From: Chitinophaga silvatica
Lineage (GTDB): Bacteria; Bacteroidota; Bacteroidia; Chitinophagales; Chitinophagaceae
Assembly (NCBI RefSeq): GCF_003419895.1
Contig: NZ_QPMM01000011.1
Location: 62,001 to 126,000 of the forward strand
Direction of reading: 5' to 3'
Length of the DNA stretch: 64,000 bases
Shown here: piece after piece, positions 1-7,775 of the stretch
Layout: each line of letters starts with the position of its first letter
How positions within the stretch are numbered: the stretch's first letter is position 1
Translations under genes and position numbers: made by a program
Notes under the pieces: generated by a model
Told to the model about the DNA's origin: nothing
What the model saw: only the letters and a program-made list of their open reading frames with translations
Databases searched by the model: none

Positions 1-647
1 GCCATAGCATTCATTGGGCTGGCGATGATAGTACCTAATCCTCCAAACGAAGCAGCGTAGGCAATACCTAAAATGATGCATTTGATGTAGGGGTCGTCTT
101 CATCGAGCTTCTGAGCCAGCGGCATAAAAATAGCAATCATCATAGCTGCGGTTGCTGTGTTGGATACACCTAGCATAGAGAGTAACATTGTAATAAGCAT
201 GATGCCCAGTAATAATATTCTAGGCCTCGTTCCAAATATTTTTAGCGAAAAGTTAGCAATGCTTTTATCCAGCGCAGTTACCTGAATTCCCAATGAGATA
301 AAGAAACCGCCCATCATCATCCAGATCACGGGGCTCGACCAGGTACCTGCATATTTTTCCCAGTCCGGGGTTACATTTCTGATAGAGGAATCTTTCAGGA
401 AGTAAACTGTATAGCCTATTACAAACATGCTTACTGCAAAAGGCGGTATTACATCAGTAAGCCAAAAACCAATTGCCAGCATTATCAGTACTGCAACATT
501 GTAACAGTTTGGAGGGAAATCGGCTGGTAGCAGGAAGTATCTGACTATTGCAGTAGTAATAATTACCAGTAAGAAGTAAGTGACCTTCTGGCTAAGGGGC
601 CAATTATCTTTAAGTTCTTCTATTATTTTAGGGGGTTCAAATTGCAT
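1..647 (-). CDS. SLC13/DASS-family sodium:anion symporter, 3' end cut by window edge
   Basis: This is the N-terminal 215 residues of an inner-membrane carrier; the gene runs off the left edge of the window. It begins MQFEPPKIIEELKDN at an ATG at 645-647 and then shows a series of hydrophobic helices. The key marker is LGVSNTATAAMM, the Ser-Asn-Thr (SNT) signature of the divalent anion:sodium symporter family, which binds Na+ and dicarboxylate, sulfate or phosphate. SNT is seen; substrate is not decidable. It is divergent from the protease gene that starts at 815, with about 170 bp of shared upstream DNA. Being incomplete, the second SNT motif cannot be checked. Confidence 0.8.
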   Translation of the reverse strand, partial: MQFEPPKIIEELKDNWPLSQKVTYFLLVIITTAIVRYFLLPADFPPNCYNVAVLIMLAIGFWLTDVIPPFAVSMFVIGYTVYFLKDSSIRNVTPDWEKYAGTWSSPVIWMMMGGFFISLGIQVTALDKSIANFSLKIFGTRPRILLLGIMLITMLLSMLGVSNTATAAMMIAIFMPLAQKLDEDDPYIKCIILGIAYAASFGGLGTIIASPMNAM

Positions 648-814
648 TACGGCTATAGCTTAAGCATGTGTGTGTATTTTAACAATCTGAATAATAAATG
701 GTTAAAGCGACTAACCTTTTCTTATGCCATTTATCCAGAAATAGTTTGATTAAAAGGGTGTATTTTCCTATTTTGGTGGATCAGCTCACTTGCTGTCCAA
801 TACAACAATCGCTT

Positions 815-3800
815 ATGAAGAAATTATTGTTTGGCTGTGCAGCCATGCTAATGGCTGTTAGCTCCTATGCCCAGGATAATGCTTTATGGCTACGTAATCC
901 AGCCATATCTCCCGACGGTAGTACTATCGTTTTTGGCTACAAAGGTGACATTTATCGCGTTGATGCGAAAGGAGGCGTGGCAGTGCCACTTACCATCCAT
1001 GAATCGCACGATATGATGCCTGTTTGGAGCCACGATGGTAAATCCATCGCTTTTGCAAGCGACAGGTATGGCAACTTCGATGTTTTTGTTATGCCTGCTA
1101 CCGGTGGTAAGCCCGTTCGTTTAACTACCAATAGTGCAAACGACTTCCCTTACGATTTTACGCCAGACAATAAACAGGTATTGTTTGGAAGTGCAAGAAA
1201 TGCTCCTGCTGCCAGCGTAAGATTCCCTTACCGGGTATTCCGCAATATGTACACGGTATCGGTCGAAGGAGGAAATCCCGTTCTGGTAAGTGCTGCCGGC
1301 GCAGATTATGCACATTATGATCAATCGGGTAAAAAAATCATTTTCCAGGACAGAAAAGGATATGAAGATCCAATGCGTAAGCACCACGTATCTTCTGTGA
1401 CTCGTGATATCTGGATCATGGATGTAAACAAAGGAACCTATGATCAGATTTCTACCTTTGAAGGGGAAGACAGAGAACCAGTTTTTGGAAACAATGGTCA
1501 GATTTATTACCTGAGTGAAAAAGGTAATATCTCTCAAAACCTGTTTAAAGCATCTGCAACCGATAAAGGTAATATGCAGCAACTGACCAGTTTCACCAAA
1601 TATCCTGTGCGTGATCTGTCTGTTGCTAAAAACAACACATTATGCTTTACCTATAACGGTGAAATTTACACGCTGAATGAAGGTGGAAAACCGCAAAAAA
1701 TAGATGTCCGTGTTTTCAACGATGGCAGAGCCAACACAATTAAAAATGTACCTATCGGTGGTAATACTACCGAGTTTGCAATCAGTCCTGATGGTAAGGA
1801 AATGGCTTTCATCGTAAGAGGTGAAGTATTTGTAACCAGTGTAGATGGTAATCAGACTAAACGTATTACCAATACTCCGCAACAGGAAAGAATGGTTGCC
1901 TGGTCGCCGGATGGTAGCAAATTAATTTATGCTGCTGAAAGAAATGGTAACTGGGATATCTATCAAACTACTAAAGCACGCAAGGAAGAATCATTTTTCT
2001 TCAACGCAACAACGCTGAAAGAAGAACCGGTTATTGCTACAGAAGCAGAAGAGTTTCAACCAGTATTCTCGCCTGATGGTAAAGAAATTGCCTATGTCGA
2101 GAATCGTAATGTGCTGAAGATTTTTAATATCGCTTCTGGTAAAAGCCGCACTATTTTGCCGGCCGGTCATAACTATTCTTATGCGGATGGTGACTGGAGC
2201 TTCGAATATAGTCCGGATGGTAAATACCTTGTAGTAGATGATTCCCGTGGTCATTTTAGCTCTTCCAATGCTGCACTGATTCCTGTTGATGGTAAAGGAG
2301 AAATTATTTATCCGGTTAACGGCGGCTTCGGTGAAGGTAACAGCAAATGGGCCTTGGATGGAAAACTGTTAACAGTTGAGAGTTCCCGCGATGGTCGTAA
2401 ATCGTTGGCAAAACAAGGTAGCAGAGAGTACGATATCTACGGAGTTTTCTTTGATCAGGATGCCTATGATAAATTTAAATTGTCGAAAGATGAATTCGGC
2501 TTATTAAAGGAAGTCAAGGATACTACGAAGAAAGATAAATCCAAGGATAGCCTGGCCAGCAAGGGCTGGAAACCTGATTTCAATAATCTTGAAAACAGAA
2601 AGGTTAAATTAACCATCAATAGTTCTTCAATCAGTGACTATGTTTTAAATAAGGATGCCAGCAAAGTATTCTATACATCAGCTTTCGAGAAAGGATACGA
2701 TTTATGGGTAACCGAACCAAGAACCGGTGAAACAAAGATCCTTGCCAAACTTGGTGGTACTCCTGGTAGTATCTATATCAGCAAAGATGGTAACAGCCTC
2801 TTTGTAAGTAACAGAGGCAGTGTTGTAAAAGTGGATGCAGCCAGCGGTAAAGTTACTCCTATCAATATAAGTACAGAACTGGCGCTTGATCAGGAAAAGG
2901 AAAGGTCCTATATCTACTGGCATGCCTGGAAACAAGTAAAGGAGAAGTTCTACGATCCTACCCTGAGAAACATGGATTGGAAAGGATACGGCGATAATTA
3001 TGCACGATTCCTTCCGCATATCAGTAATAACTACGACTTCCAGGATTTATTGAGTGAGTTGTTGGGCGAACTGAACGGATCACATACAGGCGGACGTTAT
3101 TCTCCTCAACAAGTAAATCCGGATGTTACTGCCTCTTTGGGATTGTTTGTTGATGAAACATCCTACACTAATGGCCTGAAAGTGGATGAAGTGATGGCTG
3201 GTGGACCGTTAGACAGAGCTGATGCTAAGCTACGCAAAGGCGATATTATTGAGAAAATTGATGGTAATACTATCGCAGACATGAAAGACTGGGCGTCTTT
3301 ACTCAATAGGAAAGCCGGACAAAATGTATTGCTCAGTGTTTACAACCCAACTACTAAAGCCAGATGGGAAGAAGTAGTGAAACCAATTTCCGGAGGTGAA
3401 GAATCTGCATTGCTCTACAAACGCTGGATCACCGCCATGCGTGATAAAGTAGATCAACTGAGTGGTGGAAAAGTTGGTTACGTGCATGTTCAGGGTATGA
3501 ATGATGCCAGCTTCAGATCTGTTTATGATGAGGTGATGGGTAAGAATAAAGAAAAGAAAGCGTTGATCGTCGATACCCGGTTTAACGGTGGTGGTTGGTT
3601 GCACGACGACTTATTCAACTTCCTGAATGGTAAGAAATATCTTGAATTTGCACCGCAAGGGCAACGAGTGAAAGGTGGTGAACCTAGCGGACAATGGTTA
3701 GAACCTAGTTGTGTAATTATGAGTGAAGGCAACTATAGTGATGCATTTATCTTCCCATATGTATACAAACAAGGAAAAGTAGGTAAACTGATTGGTATGC

Positions 3801-4024
3801 CAGTTCCTGGAACCGGTACCGCAGTATGGTGGGAAACACAGATAGATCCTACCCTGGTATTTGGTATTCCAATGATTGCTACTATCGGTAAGGAAAACAG
3901 GCCAACAGAAAACCTGCAGCTGGAACCAGATATCAGAGTGCCACTTCCGTATGAAGAATTCCTTGCAGGCAAGGATGCTCAGTTAGAAGCGGCTGTAAAA
4001 GAAATGCTGAAGGAGATTAAATAG
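815..4024 (+). CDS. Secreted tricorn-like S41 protease with beta-propeller and PDZ
   Basis: A protein of 1069 aa, predicted to be a periplasmic or secreted peptidase. I chose the ATG at 815 because it gives a clean Sec signal peptide (MKKLLFGCAAMLMAVSSYAQ); the reading frame is open back to 698, but that extension looks like untranslated leader. Residues about 25-670 carry repeated SPDGK/SHDGK blades of WD40-like (PD40) beta-propellers. A PDZ domain lies near 775-860 (GGPLDRADAKLRKGDIIEKIDG region), followed by the S41 protease domain with the expected nucleophile in GNYSDAF (Ser about 975). This architecture matches tricorn protease homologues, which degrade peptides in concert with aminopeptidases. 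It stands alone, followed by a long inverted repeat that may end transcription. Confidence 0.9.
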   Translation: MKKLLFGCAAMLMAVSSYAQDNALWLRNPAISPDGSTIVFGYKGDIYRVDAKGGVAVPLTIHESHDMMPVWSHDGKSIAFASDRYGNFDVFVMPATGGKPVRLTTNSANDFPYDFTPDNKQVLFGSARNAPAASVRFPYRVFRNMYTVSVEGGNPVLVSAAGADYAHYDQSGKKIIFQDRKGYEDPMRKHHVSSVTRDIWIMDVNKGTYDQISTFEGEDREPVFGNNGQIYYLSEKGNISQNLFKASATDKGNMQQLTSFTKYPVRDLSVAKNNTLCFTYNGEIYTLNEGGKPQKIDVRVFNDGRANTIKNVPIGGNTTEFAISPDGKEMAFIVRGEVFVTSVDGNQTKRITNTPQQERMVAWSPDGSKLIYAAERNGNWDIYQTTKARKEESFFFNATTLKEEPVIATEAEEFQPVFSPDGKEIAYVENRNVLKIFNIASGKSRTILPAGHNYSYADGDWSFEYSPDGKYLVVDDSRGHFSSSNAALIPVDGKGEIIYPVNGGFGEGNSKWALDGKLLTVESSRDGRKSLAKQGSREYDIYGVFFDQDAYDKFKLSKDEFGLLKEVKDTTKKDKSKDSLASKGWKPDFNNLENRKVKLTINSSSISDYVLNKDASKVFYTSAFEKGYDLWVTEPRTGETKILAKLGGTPGSIYISKDGNSLFVSNRGSVVKVDAASGKVTPINISTELALDQEKERSYIYWHAWKQVKEKFYDPTLRNMDWKGYGDNYARFLPHISNNYDFQDLLSELLGELNGSHTGGRYSPQQVNPDVTASLGLFVDETSYTNGLKVDEVMAGGPLDRADAKLRKGDIIEKIDGNTIADMKDWASLLNRKAGQNVLLSVYNPTTKARWEEVVKPISGGEESALLYKRWITAMRDKVDQLSGGKVGYVHVQGMNDASFRSVYDEVMGKNKEKKALIVDTRFNGGGWLHDDLFNFLNGKKYLEFAPQGQRVKGGEPSGQWLEPSCVIMSEGNYSDAFIFPYVYKQGKVGKLIGMPVPGTGTAVWWETQIDPTLVFGIPMIATIGKENRPTENLQLEPDIRVPLPYEEFLAGKDAQLEAAVKEMLKEIK

Positions 4025-4030
4025 TAATTT

Positions 4031-4194
4031 CTCGCAAAGGGGCAAAGGAGGCAAAGGGAACAAAGTTTTTTTAGATTGAAGTGATTTTTTATATTGATTT
4101 TATTCTTTAATTGAAATAAATTGATATAAAATATCTTAATCTTTATCAATCTAAAAAAACTTTGTTCCCTTTGCCTCCTTTATACCTCTGCGAG
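4031..4194. repeat. Long inverted repeat with CGCAAAGG-type arms
   Basis: Two 49-nt arms (4031-4079 and 4146-4194) are reverse complements with only four mismatches, all near the outer ends. They are separated by a 66-nt AT-rich loop that itself contains smaller inverted segments. The arms carry the repeated units GCAAAGG, GGCAAAGGAGG and GCAAAGGGAACAAAG. It sits just after the protease stop codon and just before the response-regulator promoter. It could act as a bidirectional terminator or be a copy of a dispersed intergenic element. Confidence 0.85.
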
Positions 4195-4213
4195 CAAAAC
4201 TTCAAATTTTCTA

Positions 4214-4221
4214 TAAATTTG
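4214..4221 (+). promoter_or_regulatory. Candidate Bacteroidota -7 box for the two-component operon
   Basis: TAAATTTG matches the Bacteroidota -7 consensus TAnnTTTG exactly and lies 23 bp before the response-regulator ATG, which would give a leader of roughly 16 nt. No clear TTG element is seen at -33, so this is a weak call. Confidence 0.4.
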
Positions 4222-4243
4222 CATCTGATTTTCACAGGTAGTT

Positions 4244-4930
4244 ATGAAAGTATTGATTGTAGAAGACAATAAAGAATTGGCTAGCGGTATTTCGGACTAC
4301 CTGAATGGGGAGAAGTACATTTGTGAACTGGCGTATGATTTTGAAGCTGCCCGCGAAAAGCTGCTCTTATTTACGTACGACTGTATTTTGCTGGATATCA
4401 TGTTGCCGGATGGAAATGGCCTGGAGTTACTGAAAGTGATCAGAAAGGAAAACATATCCAGCGGGGTTTTGATCATTTCTGCAAAGGATGCACTCGACGA
4501 TAAGGTAAACGGATTGGAAGGAGGGGCGGATGATTATGTTACCAAACCTTTTCACCTCCCTGAATTGCATGCCAGATTAAGGGCTATTTACAGGCGTAAA
4601 AAGCTGGAAGGCAGCAGTAACCTGATTACTTTTAATGAAATTGTGCTTAATACAGATACGGTAGAGGCCACTGTAAATAATACTTTACTGGATGTTACCC
4701 GTAAAGAATTTGATCTGCTTTTATACTTTGTAGTCAACAAAAACAGAGTACTCTCAAAACAATCCATAGCGGCTCACTTATGGGGCGATTACACCGATAG
4801 CCTGGCAAATTTTGATTTCGTATATCAGCATGTCAAGAATTTAAGAAAGAAGATTAGTGCGGCACAGGGCATAGATTATATTGAAACAGTATATGGCCTT
4901 GGCTATAAATTTAATACCTCCAAAACATGA
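4244..4930 (+). CDS. OmpR/PhoB-family response regulator
   Basis: A protein of 228 aa. The receiver domain is N-terminal (about 1-115), with the acidic pair in VEDN, phospho-acceptor Asp51 in LLDIMLPDG, and the conserved Lys in YVTKPFHL. A winged-helix DNA-binding domain follows at about 130-226, with the recognition-helix region VYQHVKNLRKKI and a YGLGYKF wing. Its stop overlaps the start of the partner kinase by 4 bp (ATGA), so the two are translationally coupled. The efflux operon follows directly, and an 11-bp-period direct repeat suited to OmpR-type dimers lies between them, so the likely target is that operon. Confidence 0.93.
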   Translation: MKVLIVEDNKELASGISDYLNGEKYICELAYDFEAAREKLLLFTYDCILLDIMLPDGNGLELLKVIRKENISSGVLIISAKDALDDKVNGLEGGADDYVTKPFHLPELHARLRAIYRRKKLEGSSNLITFNEIVLNTDTVEATVNNTLLDVTRKEFDLLLYFVVNKNRVLSKQSIAAHLWGDYTDSLANFDFVYQHVKNLRKKISAAQGIDYIETVYGLGYKFNTSKT

Positions 4931-6240
4931 AGCTGCTCAATAAGGTAACTATTTGGTTTGTTGGCATAGTCTTTCTGATTACGCCAATAACTATGATTAT
5001 TTCCAGAACCAATATCAAACGAAATCTCGATCAGGCTGAAGTAGAGAGGATGAGGGAAGTAAACGACCGGGTAGCCCGACAATTGGAAGCAGGAGAGAAG
5101 CCCGATAGGTACACTCACGGGCGGCCAATCGCTATCTTACCAATTCAGGGGCCTTTGCCTGCAGAAAAAGAATCTGTTGTAATAGATAATTTTGTGTCTG
5201 AAGACCTGGGGCAAAAAGAATGCAGAATTACAGTAAATTCTTTTTATCAGGTTGGGGATCAGGCATATGAGATCTCTTCGTTTAACTATGTGATCAAATC
5301 TGAAGAGATCTTCAAAGGAATGCTAAGTGCAGTGGTTTGGAAAGTTCTGCTCATTCTGTTAGCTGTTTCGCTGACAGCCAGACTACTGTCAAAAAAGGTT
5401 TTCAAGCCATTTCATCGTACGATGAAGGCTATCCACCAATTCGATCTGAAACAAAAACAACCTATTCAATTACCTCCTACAAGTACTAAAGAGTTTCAGG
5501 AGCTCAATTCATTCATAAAGAAAATGACAGACAAGGCGATGGACGATTATGCTGCAGTGAAGGAATTTAGTGAGAATGCTTCGCACGAACTACAAACTCC
5601 CCTGGCTGTAATCAGAAGTAAGCTCGAACTTTTATCGGAAACCAATATCGATGGTACTCAAGCTGCTCTGATTGGTGATATGCAGAATGCTATTGAGAAA
5701 TTATCCCATATCAACAGGTCTCTTCTCCTACTAACCAAATTGGAGAACCAGGAATATAAGGCTTATGAGACCATCAAATTCTGCAGAGTTACCAAAGAAG
5801 TAATTGCGATGTACGACGACTGGCTATCTATGAAGGAAATTACATTAACCACCAGTCTTGATAAGAATATTCCTCTTATAATTCATCCTTCCTTAGCCGA
5901 GATGCTGATTAGTAATCTGATGAGCAATGCTATACGTCATAACCATGAAAAGGGAATGATCCGGGTAGAACTTACCCGCAAGGATTTCTGTATCAGCAAT
6001 ACCGGTTTACCTCCCGAAATTCCAACTCATGAACTGTTTCAGCGATTCAAGAAAAGTAACCAGAGCAATGAAAGTATTGGTTTGGGATTGGCAATTGTGA
6101 AGCAAATTTGTGAAGTAAACGGATTTTTAATTACTTACGAGTATCAAAATGGCTGGCACCTTATCCGTATTGTGTTTGAACCGGGTAAGAAGGGGGATTC
6201 AATCCGTTCTGCCAAGGAGTTGGAAACAGTAACTATTTAA
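4927..6240 (+). CDS. Membrane sensor histidine kinase
   Basis: A protein of 437 aa. TM1 spans about residues 8-26. It is followed by a short periplasmic sensor of about 110 residues, TM2 (VVWKVLLILLAVSLTA, about 138-155), and a HAMP-like linker. A HisKA domain has its phospho-accepting His220 in SENASHELQTPLAV. The HATPase_c domain has N-box SNLMSNAIRHN and G-box SIGLGLAIVKQI. The G1 box is reduced (ISNTGLP), as is common in Bacteroidota kinases. It is coupled to the regulator by a 4-bp overlap. The periplasmic sensor is small, typical of kinases that sense envelope stress, metals or toxic compounds; the signal cannot be read from sequence. Confidence 0.92.
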   Translation: MKLLNKVTIWFVGIVFLITPITMIISRTNIKRNLDQAEVERMREVNDRVARQLEAGEKPDRYTHGRPIAILPIQGPLPAEKESVVIDNFVSEDLGQKECRITVNSFYQVGDQAYEISSFNYVIKSEEIFKGMLSAVVWKVLLILLAVSLTARLLSKKVFKPFHRTMKAIHQFDLKQKQPIQLPPTSTKEFQELNSFIKKMTDKAMDDYAAVKEFSENASHELQTPLAVIRSKLELLSETNIDGTQAALIGDMQNAIEKLSHINRSLLLLTKLENQEYKAYETIKFCRVTKEVIAMYDDWLSMKEITLTTSLDKNIPLIIHPSLAEMLISNLMSNAIRHNHEKGMIRVELTRKDFCISNTGLPPEIPTHELFQRFKKSNQSNESIGLGLAIVKQICEVNGFLITYEYQNGWHLIRIVFEPGKKGDSIRSAKELETVTI

Positions 6241-6250
6241 AAAAAATTAT

Positions 6251-6272
6251 TTTACTTCAAGTTTACTTCAAA
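6251..6272 (+). promoter_or_regulatory. Tandem 11-bp-period direct repeat, likely OmpR-type operator
   Basis: TTTACTTCAA occurs at 6251-6260 and again at 6262-6271, one helical turn apart (11-nt period), 63 bp before the start chosen for the TolC-like gene. OmpR/PhoB-type regulators bind head-to-tail as dimers on direct repeats with exactly this spacing. The neighbouring response regulator is of that type. Confidence 0.55.
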
Positions 6273-6334
6273 ATGCTGTAGTCTTTTTGTAGTTGAAAAT
6301 CCTCTTTGGGTTCAACAACAAAAATATCTTTTTC

Positions 6335-7717
6335 ATGTGGAGTAAGAAACTTTTGCTGTTGTTGGTATTACCGTTGCTATTAAATTATGGGTCGTCCGCA
6401 CAACAGGTCTTTACACTTCAACAGGCTATTGACACCGCTATTGCCAACTATGGGATTATCAAAGCGAAGGCCAACTATACTGCCGCTTCAAAGGAGTTAG
6501 TTTCACAAGCCCGCAGAGAATATCTGCCAAACTTCAATATCGGTGCTCAGCAGGATTATGGTACAATTAATGGCCAGAATGGCCCACTTTACGGCTTTGG
6601 TGGCCTAAGTGCCGCATCTGCCGGTCCTTCTCTCGATCAGCAGAACTGGAATGCCGCATTCGGGGCACTCTATCTAACCAATATTAACTGGGATTTCTTT
6701 GCATTCGGTCGTGCTAAAGAAAAGATCAAAACCGCAGTAGCAGCCGCTACTCAGAACGATAAAGACTGGCAACAAGAGATTTTTAAGCACAAGATCAAAG
6801 TAGCGGCTACTTATTTAAACCTGGTTGCTGCACACCAGCTTACCCGTTCGTACCTCGATAATCTGAACAGAGCCGATACGATCCGGCATATTGTCAGAAC
6901 CCGGGTGTTAAATGGACTTATAGCAGGTGTAGACTCATCGCAGGCTAATGCAGAATACTCGAGCGCTAAAATTGCCCTTACAAAAGCTAAGGATTTCGAA
7001 CAGGAACAAAGTAACCTGCTTGCCCAATTAATGGGTATTGCACCACAAGATCTGATACTCGATACTTCCTATGTTGCACGAATTCCGATTATTCCGGTTA
7101 CTCCGGAGGTATTAGACAATCACCCGCTTCTGCAATATTATAAAAGTCGTATAGCCTTAAGCGATGAACAATCCAGGTATTATAAAACACTTTATTATCC
7201 GGCATTTTCATTAGTAGGATTGCTGCAAACCAGAGGATCAGGATTCGGCAATAATTATATGCAAAACCAACACGATTTCACCCAATCATACTGGGATGGA
7301 GTAAAACCTACCCGCAGTAACTACTTATTTGGTGTAGGAGTTACCTGGAACATTTCCCAACCATTCAGAATTTCTAAACAAGTGAAATCGCAAACCTTTA
7401 TTAGTAAAGGGTTGGAAAACGAGTATGAACTGGCAGATCAGCAAATCCACGCGCAACTTGCATTGGCTGATGTAAAAATCAAAAATGCCTTAGATAATTA
7501 TAATGAAGTTCCCGTTCAGGTAAAAGCCGCCTCCGATGCATACTTGCAGAAGTCGGTCCTCTACCGGAACGGACTAACTAACCTGGTGGATGTGACGCAG
7601 TCGCTCTATGCACTGATCCGCGCCCAAACCGACAGGGATATTGCCTACAGTAATGTATGGCAGGCACTTTTGCTGAAAGCTGCTGCGGCAGGAGATTTCA
7701 GCATTTTCGAAAAGTAG
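6335..7717 (+). CDS. TolC-family outer-membrane efflux protein
   Basis: A protein of 460 aa. The ATG at 6335 gives a signal peptide ending LNYGSSAQQ; a TTG-initiated upstream extension is open from 6293 but lacks this logic. The mature part begins VFTLQQAIDTAIANYG, the typical outer-membrane efflux protein opening. It then shows alternating long alpha-helical segments and beta-strand stretches, with a second half repeat (AIALSDEQSRYY onwards) ending in the characteristic YRNGLTNLVDVTQSLYALI segment. It forms the outer-membrane channel of a tripartite pump with the RND and membrane-fusion proteins encoded next. The order channel, pump, adaptor on one strand suggests a single transcript. Confidence 0.9.
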   Translation: MWSKKLLLLLVLPLLLNYGSSAQQVFTLQQAIDTAIANYGIIKAKANYTAASKELVSQARREYLPNFNIGAQQDYGTINGQNGPLYGFGGLSAASAGPSLDQQNWNAAFGALYLTNINWDFFAFGRAKEKIKTAVAAATQNDKDWQQEIFKHKIKVAATYLNLVAAHQLTRSYLDNLNRADTIRHIVRTRVLNGLIAGVDSSQANAEYSSAKIALTKAKDFEQEQSNLLAQLMGIAPQDLILDTSYVARIPIIPVTPEVLDNHPLLQYYKSRIALSDEQSRYYKTLYYPAFSLVGLLQTRGSGFGNNYMQNQHDFTQSYWDGVKPTRSNYLFGVGVTWNISQPFRISKQVKSQTFISKGLENEYELADQQIHAQLALADVKIKNALDNYNEVPVQVKAASDAYLQKSVLYRNGLTNLVDVTQSLYALIRAQTDRDIAYSNVWQALLLKAAAAGDFSIFEK

Positions 7718-7775
7718 AATCAACGCTATAGTTAAACGGAAGCCAGGCTGGCTTTTTCATCAATATACAACCATC

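Noticed and set aside
698..814. In-frame N-terminal extension of the tricorn-like protease
   Set aside because: The downstream ATG at 815 begins a clear signal peptide; the extension has no protein-like character and would bury that signal.
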